From the NCBI GenBank assembly GCA_003139735.1, contig PLGA01000106.1, positions 1 through 10,997 of the forward strand: 10,997 nucleotides of DNA, given 5' to 3'. The stretch is from Bryobacterales bacterium (GTDB lineage: Bacteria > Acidobacteriota > Terriglobia > Bryobacterales > Bryobacteraceae). The notes beneath the pieces are model-generated. The model worked only from the letters and a program-made list of their open reading frames with translations. It was not told the origin of the DNA and ran no database searches. Shown here piece after piece: positions 6,885 to 10,997 of this stretch. Positions within the stretch are counted from its first letter, which is position 1; the number at the start of each line of letters is the position of its first letter. The position numbers were made by a program, and so were the translations under genes.

Positions 6885-8993
6885 ATGACAGTCCGACGCC
6901 TCACGGTATTCCTCTGGATTGCCGCCGCCGGTATCTCCCGATGCGCGGCGGCTCAAGCTCGCCACGCCGTTCCATCCATGCCGCAGTATTTCGAGGCCAA
7001 CCGGGGCCAGGCGGCCCGCGACGTCGATTTTGTTTCCCGCGGCCGGGGTTACACGGTGTTTCTGAAGCCCGACGAAGCGGATTTCGAACTGCGTTCGCCA
7101 GCGCGCCAACCGGGAGACGTGGAGTATGCGGCGCTGCGGATGAAGCTCTTGGGCGCCAACGCTCATGCCCGGCCATCGGGGAGGAATCTTCAATCCGCCA
7201 AAGCCAATTATCTTATCGGGAACGCGCCCGGTTTGTGGCGCACCGGTATCCCACAATTCGGCCGTGTGGAATATGGCGGCGTGTATCCGGGTATCGATCT
7301 GGTCTATTACGGAAACCAGCGGCAACTGGAGTATGACTTCGTCCTCGGTCCGCGGGCGGACGCGCGGCGCATTCAACTGGCGTTCGAAGGCGCCCTTGCG
7401 GTTCGCATCGACGATGAAACCGGAGACGTTGTGGTGAACGCCGGATCGGCGGAAATCCGGCAAAAGCAACCAGCCGTGTACCAGGATACCCCGCGAGGGC
7501 GGAAGCGGGTTGAGGGCTGGTATGTCGCGCTGGGCGGCGGCCGGGTGGGATTCAAGGTCGGTCACTATGACGGCCGTAAGCCGCTGACGATCGACCCCGT
7601 GCTGGCGCTTTCCTCTTACTTCGGCGGCAACGGCGAAGACTCGGGCAACAGCATCGCAGTGGACGCCAAAGGCAACACCTACATTAGCGGAACCACCACC
7701 TCGCTCGACGGCCGCTCCAGCGTTGCGGGACAGCGCTTCAAGGCGGGCAGCCGGGCGGCATACATCGCCAAATTCGATCCAGCCGGCGCATTGGCGTATT
7801 CCACTTACATTGCTGGATCGAACGACCAGGCGGAGGGTTACGGCGTTACCGTCGACAAGAATGGAAACGCATACCTGGCCGGGTACACCAAAGCGGCCAA
7901 CTTTCCGACCGTAAACGCTATACAAGCAAAGCTTCGTGGCGTGCAGGATGCGTTCCTTCTGGAGCTCAACAGCAGCGGGAACGGCCTGATTTTTTCGACT
8001 CTCCTGGGAGGCTCCGGCATGGACTACTTAGGCTCCATCGTGGTGGACGATAGCGGGAACATCTATGCCGGCGGAGCCACCAGCTCATCGGACTTTCCGG
8101 TTCTGCATGCCGCGCAGCCGAAGACTCTCAGCAAGCATTTTTCGGCCGTGGCGCTGAAGATATTTCCCAAACGAACCCTGGCCTACGCGACGTTCGTGGG
8201 CGGTGAGAACTTCGCGAATGCCATAGCCATTGATGCGGCGGGGGATTTATACGTCGTGGGCGACGTCAGCGCAGGCTATTTTCCCTGCGTCCATGCGCTT
8301 CAGAAGACCTACGGCGGCTCAACCGACGGGTTTGTGCAGAAACTGAGCCCGACGGGGGCGATCCTCTACTCGACCTATATCGGCGGTTCCGCGGCCGATT
8401 TAGTTAAGGGGGTGAAGGTGGACGCGAGTGGGAATGTAATCATTGCTGGTGAGACCGCTTCCTCCAATTTTCCCGTGGTGAACCCCATCCAGCGCACTCC
8501 GGGCGGCGCCAGCGACGGTTTTGTGGCCAAGCTCAATGCGGCCGGGTCCGCTCTCATGTTCTCGACGTACATTGGAGGAAGCGATGTGGACCGGATATCG
8601 GATTTGGCGCTCGACAATGCCGGCAATCTATATCTAACCGGACGAACTAACTCCGCGAATTTCCCGGCCGTGAAAGCGATTCAGGCGGCCAATGCCGGCG
8701 GGTTCGACGCCTTTCTCACGAAGATCGGCAACGACGGATCGGCCATCCTTTTCTCGACCTACCTGGGCGGCAATAAAGACGACGTGGCTTTTCACGTCGC
8801 GGCGGGCTCGGGGGGAAAGGTCTATATCGTTGGAAAGACGTCTTCCGCGAATTTTCCCATGGTCAAAGCCTTTCAACCCCAGTTCGGCGGAGGCTCAACC
8901 GACGCATTTATTGCCGGACTGGACCTTGGAAATCCGCCGCCGGCGCGGGCGCCCCGACCGGCCATTCGGAAGCGCCCGTCAGCAACGCGGTGA
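6885..8993 (+). CDS. Exported SBBP-repeat beta-propeller protein
   Basis: 702 residues. An N-terminal signal peptide (MTVRRLTVFLWIAAAG..., likely cut after about residue 23-25 in CAAAQA) sends it across the inner membrane. Residues about 34-238 form the domain that usually precedes SBBP repeats in acidobacterial proteins: FEANRGQ (36-42), NYLIGNAPGLWRTGIPQFGRV (split over 108-128), GGVYPGIDLVYYG (131-143) and a closing LTIDPVL (234-240). Residues 241-682 hold seven repeats of about 63 residues, each with S-TY-GG, a VD..GN.Y..G.T core, NFP and DAF..KL; seven blades would close a propeller. Family members have no assigned enzyme activity; a surface or secreted binding role is inferred. A TGA in frame at 6876 leaves ATG 6885 as the first start, with GGGTGA just upstream. 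The last 20 residues are Pro/Arg-rich and may reflect a frameshift (see findings). Confidence 0.88.
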   Translation: MTVRRLTVFLWIAAAGISRCAAAQARHAVPSMPQYFEANRGQAARDVDFVSRGRGYTVFLKPDEADFELRSPARQPGDVEYAALRMKLLGANAHARPSGRNLQSAKANYLIGNAPGLWRTGIPQFGRVEYGGVYPGIDLVYYGNQRQLEYDFVLGPRADARRIQLAFEGALAVRIDDETGDVVVNAGSAEIRQKQPAVYQDTPRGRKRVEGWYVALGGGRVGFKVGHYDGRKPLTIDPVLALSSYFGGNGEDSGNSIAVDAKGNTYISGTTTSLDGRSSVAGQRFKAGSRAAYIAKFDPAGALAYSTYIAGSNDQAEGYGVTVDKNGNAYLAGYTKAANFPTVNAIQAKLRGVQDAFLLELNSSGNGLIFSTLLGGSGMDYLGSIVVDDSGNIYAGGATSSSDFPVLHAAQPKTLSKHFSAVALKIFPKRTLAYATFVGGENFANAIAIDAAGDLYVVGDVSAGYFPCVHALQKTYGGSTDGFVQKLSPTGAILYSTYIGGSAADLVKGVKVDASGNVIIAGETASSNFPVVNPIQRTPGGASDGFVAKLNAAGSALMFSTYIGGSDVDRISDLALDNAGNLYLTGRTNSANFPAVKAIQAANAGGFDAFLTKIGNDGSAILFSTYLGGNKDDVAFHVAAGSGGKVYIVGKTSSANFPMVKAFQPQFGGGSTDAFIAGLDLGNPPPARAPRPAIRKRPSATR
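7605..8930 (+). repeat. Seven tandem SBBP beta-propeller repeats (coding)
   Basis: These bases encode the seven repeats of the propeller protein. Repeat starts, read from the S-x-Y/F-x-GG motif, are SSYFGGN, STYIAGS, STLLGGS, ATFVGGE, STYIGGS, STYIGGS and STYLGGN. Repeats 2-7 carry the FP turn (NFPTV, DFPVL, YFPCV, NFPVV, NFPAV, NFPMV); repeat 1 has a degenerate SSLDG-like stretch instead. The DNA copies have diverged, so this is old protein-level duplication and not a recent DNA tandem array. Confidence 0.85.
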
Positions 8994-9021
8994 TCCGGCC
9001 GGGCGGCGTCCTCGAAGTCGG

Positions 9022-10997
9022 TTAGGGGAGAGCGAAAGCTAGAATCGTCGAAGCGGCGGCCACGGCCACATACTGCTTCCCGCCGACTGTGTAGGTCATG
9101 GGGGACGCACGCCACGGCTGGTTGGTGTGGAAGTGCCATAAAGGCTTTCCGGTTCGGGCGTCGACAGCCGCAAGGGCGCCGCTCTCGTCGCCGTAAAACA
9201 CGAGATTGCCGGCGGTGCTCATCAGGCCGCCAAAGCCGCGCGTCCAAATGATCGGAAGCTCCCAGGCAATCTTGCCGGACTGAATGTCGATGGCCCGCAG
9301 AAATTTCGCATCGTAGTCGTCGCGTACGTGGCGGGCAACCCCGCCGAAAAAGCTCTCGCCCGGCTTCCACGAGGCTGGCGACTTTGCATAGATGCTGCAA
9401 CACTCCGTGGCGACCACATAATACAATCCGGTGGCGGCGTTGTAGGCCGTCGCCATCCAGTTGGTAGCGCCGAGCGTACAGGGGCAAATGGCGGTTCCGG
9501 CGGCGGTGGGTTCCAGTCCCAATTCCTTGGGCCGGCCGTCCGTGCCGATGCAACTGGCCCAGGTCAGCTTATGAACGAACGGCTCACCCTCCAGGAACTT
9601 GCCGGTGATCCGGTCCAGGACGTAAAAGAAACCGTTGCGGTTGGCTTGCAGCAACAGCTTTCGAGGGCTGCCCCGGAAGTCCGCGTCCGCGAGGACGATA
9701 GGCTCGTTGGCATCCCAATCGTGCGAATCGTGGGGCGTCGCCTGATAATACCAGCACAGCTTACCCGTGCCGGCATCGAGCGCCAGTATGGAGTCGGAGT
9801 AGAGATTGTCGCCACGGCGCTGGTCGCCGTTGTAATCGGGGCAAGGGTTGCCGGTGGCCCAGTAGAGCACGTTCGTGGCGGCATCGTAGCTCCCGGTCAT
9901 CCAAGTGGCGGCGCAGCCATGCTGGTAGTCCATGCCTTTCCAGGTTTCCGAGCCCGGTTCGCCCGGCGCCGGCACGGTCCAGAAGCGCCATACTCTCTCT
10001 CCGGTAGAGGCTTTGTAGGCGGCTAGAAACCCGCGCACGCCCTCATCGCCACCCGATATTCCGGAGATCACCAAATCGTTCACCACCAGCGGAGCCGCGG
10101 TAGCGCCGTAATTCTGGTGATAATCCGCCATTTCGGTATCCCAGAGGAGGTTGCCGCTGGTGCGGCCGAGCGCCAGCAAATGGGCATTGTCGGTGACCAT
10201 GAAGACCTTGTCGCCGAGAATCGCAACGCCCCGATTGATGGCCATCGCGGCATCGCCGGCCACGCCCGGGGTGATAGGCCGCGAATAGTGCCAGATCTCA
10301 CGGCCCTCGCGCGCGTCCAAAGCCCAGGCCTGGTTGGCCGCGGTCACATACATGACGCCGTCGACGACGACAGGAGTGACTTCGAGCTGGCTCGGACTTT
10401 TGACTGGAAACATCCATTTCGCAGCCAGAGCGCTCACATTACTTGCGTTGATCTCGGTGAGAGGGCTGTAGCGGTTCCCGCTCAACTGCCCGTTGTAAGT
10501 CGGCCAGTCGCCAGGTTGAGGCTTGGCGATCCGTGAGAAATCCACCTGCCCCGCCGATTGCGATTGCGCCGGCGCAGGCTGCGGAGCACCGCTGCGGCCG
10601 TCCAGACGGCTCAAGAACGCCAGTAAGTCGCGCGTCTCTTCCTGCGAAGCCTTCAGCGGCGGCATGAGGGAACCGGTTTCCACGGTTTCTTGCGTCAGTT
10701 CCCCTTTGGTGAAAAAATGCAGGTCTCCGTCGAGCGTCTGCAACTGCAGGTCGAAGGTGCTCTCATTGCGGGCGATGCCGCGCAAGGTTCGCCCATCTTT
10801 CAGGCTGACGGAGACCACCCGGTTTGAGGATGGGGTATGAAGGGAGTTGGGGTTGAGCACGGCCCGCTCGATGCCCGCAACCGTCCGCTGGCGCCCCAGG
10901 TTGGACAGATCCGGGCCGAGTACGCCGCCCTGGCCATGAATCATGTGGCAGCCGGCGCAATTCTGAGAGAAAAACCGCTGGCCGGAAGACACGTTGC
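9022..10997 (-). CDS. Cytochrome c-PQQ-dependent alcohol dehydrogenase fusion (5' end outside window)
   Basis: At least 656 residues, numbered here from a GTG at 10990-10992; the frame stays open to the window edge, so the signal peptide and true start are missing. Residues 1-132 are a c-type cytochrome with heme motif CAGCH (12-16), GPDLSNLG (26-33) and SLMPP (108-112, Met110 the likely axial ligand), resembling the planctomycete/acidobacterial heme-binding domain. Residues about 160-656 are an eight-bladed PQQ propeller: TYNGQLSGNRYSPL (165-178), GISGGDEGVRG (311-321), TGNPCPDYN (380-388), TPHDSHDWD (419-427) and a closing GKQYVAVAA. By motif alignment to MxaF, Arg254 matches the PQQ contact Arg109, Trp364 the stacking Trp243, Asn382 the metal ligand Asn261 and Asp425 the catalytic Asp303. 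Asp427 is the extra lanthanide-type aspartate. It would oxidise an alcohol in the periplasm and pass electrons to the fused heme; substrate unknown. Confidence 0.92.
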   Translation of the reverse strand, partial: NVSSGQRFFSQNCAGCHMIHGQGGVLGPDLSNLGRQRTVAGIERAVLNPNSLHTPSSNRVVSVSLKDGRTLRGIARNESTFDLQLQTLDGDLHFFTKGELTQETVETGSLMPPLKASQEETRDLLAFLSRLDGRSGAPQPAPAQSQSAGQVDFSRIAKPQPGDWPTYNGQLSGNRYSPLTEINASNVSALAAKWMFPVKSPSQLEVTPVVVDGVMYVTAANQAWALDAREGREIWHYSRPITPGVAGDAAMAINRGVAILGDKVFMVTDNAHLLALGRTSGNLLWDTEMADYHQNYGATAAPLVVNDLVISGISGGDEGVRGFLAAYKASTGERVWRFWTVPAPGEPGSETWKGMDYQHGCAATWMTGSYDAATNVLYWATGNPCPDYNGDQRRGDNLYSDSILALDAGTGKLCWYYQATPHDSHDWDANEPIVLADADFRGSPRKLLLQANRNGFFYVLDRITGKFLEGEPFVHKLTWASCIGTDGRPKELGLEPTAAGTAICPCTLGATNWMATAYNAATGLYYVVATECCSIYAKSPASWKPGESFFGGVARHVRDDYDAKFLRAIDIQSGKIAWELPIIWTRGFGGLMSTAGNLVFYGDESGALAAVDARTGKPLWHFHTNQPWRASPMTYTVGGKQYVAVAAASTILAFALP
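9712..9720 (-). other. Asp-Trp-Asp metal/catalytic motif of the PQQ domain
   Basis: The minus strand reads GAT TGG GAT, residues 425-427, in the context TPHDSHDWD. The first Asp matches the catalytic Asp303 of MxaF. The second, two residues on, matches the added lanthanide ligand of XoxF and ExaF/PedH, where calcium enzymes have Ala or another small residue. Lanthanide use is inferred from this motif only. Confidence 0.75.
10945..10959 (-). other. Heme c attachment site CAGCH
   Basis: The minus strand reads TGC GCC GGC TGC CAC, giving Cys-Ala-Gly-Cys-His. Both cysteines would bind heme covalently and the histidine would be an axial ligand. This places the cytochrome domain at the N-terminal side of the PQQ propeller, the reverse of the C-terminal heme domain of classical type II quinohemoprotein alcohol dehydrogenases. 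Confidence 0.93.

Noticed and set aside
6885..6959. Propeller protein as a lipoprotein because of Cys20 in its signal peptide
   Set aside because: The residues before the cysteine (GISR-C) do not fit a lipobox; an ordinary signal peptidase I site in AAAQA is more likely.
6753..7925. Long open frame of 390 codons on the minus strand
   Set aside because: It lies antisense to the signal peptide, N-terminal domain and first repeats of the propeller protein, has no recognisable domain and an Arg/Pro/Gly-rich make-up typical of shadow frames in high-GC DNA.
9328..10026. Open frame of 232 codons on the plus strand
   Set aside because: Antisense to the conserved PQQ propeller coding region, with no recognisable family features.

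Overview
The window looks like a stretch of a high-GC Gram-negative-type chromosome. It most resembles Acidobacteria of the Solibacter/Bryobacter kind. That is inferred from three things seen together: a secreted SBBP beta-propeller protein with the 'FEANRGQ' N-terminal domain, a PQQ dehydrogenase fused to a cytochrome c domain of the planctomycete/acidobacterial type, and several GT39-like membrane glycosyltransferases. No rRNA, tRNA, mobile element or CRISPR array was seen. The taxonomic call rests on family resemblance, not on a marker gene.

Layout. 26-955 (-): GT2 polyprenyl-phosphate sugar synthase-like enzyme with two C-terminal membrane segments. 956-1155: divergent intergenic region with two copies of an identical 19-bp palindromic element exactly 64 bp apart. 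1156-2844 (+): first GT39-like transferase. It is followed 2 bp later by 2847-3419 (+), an isoprenylcysteine methyltransferase (ICMT)-like membrane methyltransferase. 3345-5147 (-) and 5190-6698 (-): two more GT39-like transferases in a two-gene unit. The 3' end of this unit runs 75 bp into the methyltransferase gene on the opposite strand. 6699-6884: divergent intergenic region. 6885-8993 (+): exported seven-repeat beta-propeller protein. 9022-10997 (-): cytochrome c-PQQ dehydrogenase fusion, whose 5' end lies beyond the right edge.

How the genes may work together. GT2 enzymes of this type charge a polyprenyl-phosphate with a sugar, and GT39-like enzymes use such donors to glycosylate lipids, glycans or proteins on the outer face of the inner membrane. 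The left 6.7 kb is therefore best read as an envelope glycosylation locus with one donor-making enzyme and three acceptor-side enzymes. The specific glycans cannot be told from sequence. The right 4 kb is functionally separate: a putative surface or secreted propeller protein and a periplasmic alcohol dehydrogenase. The dehydrogenase carries the extra aspartate (D-x-D) associated with lanthanide-dependent PQQ enzymes, and it lacks the usual vicinal cysteine pair next to PQQ.

The points most worth a second look are the twin palindromes at 1008-1091, the metal-site and cysteine features of the dehydrogenase, the antisense gene overlap at 3345-3419, and a possible frameshift near the end of the propeller gene. 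I found no clear evidence of a wholly new multi-gene system.
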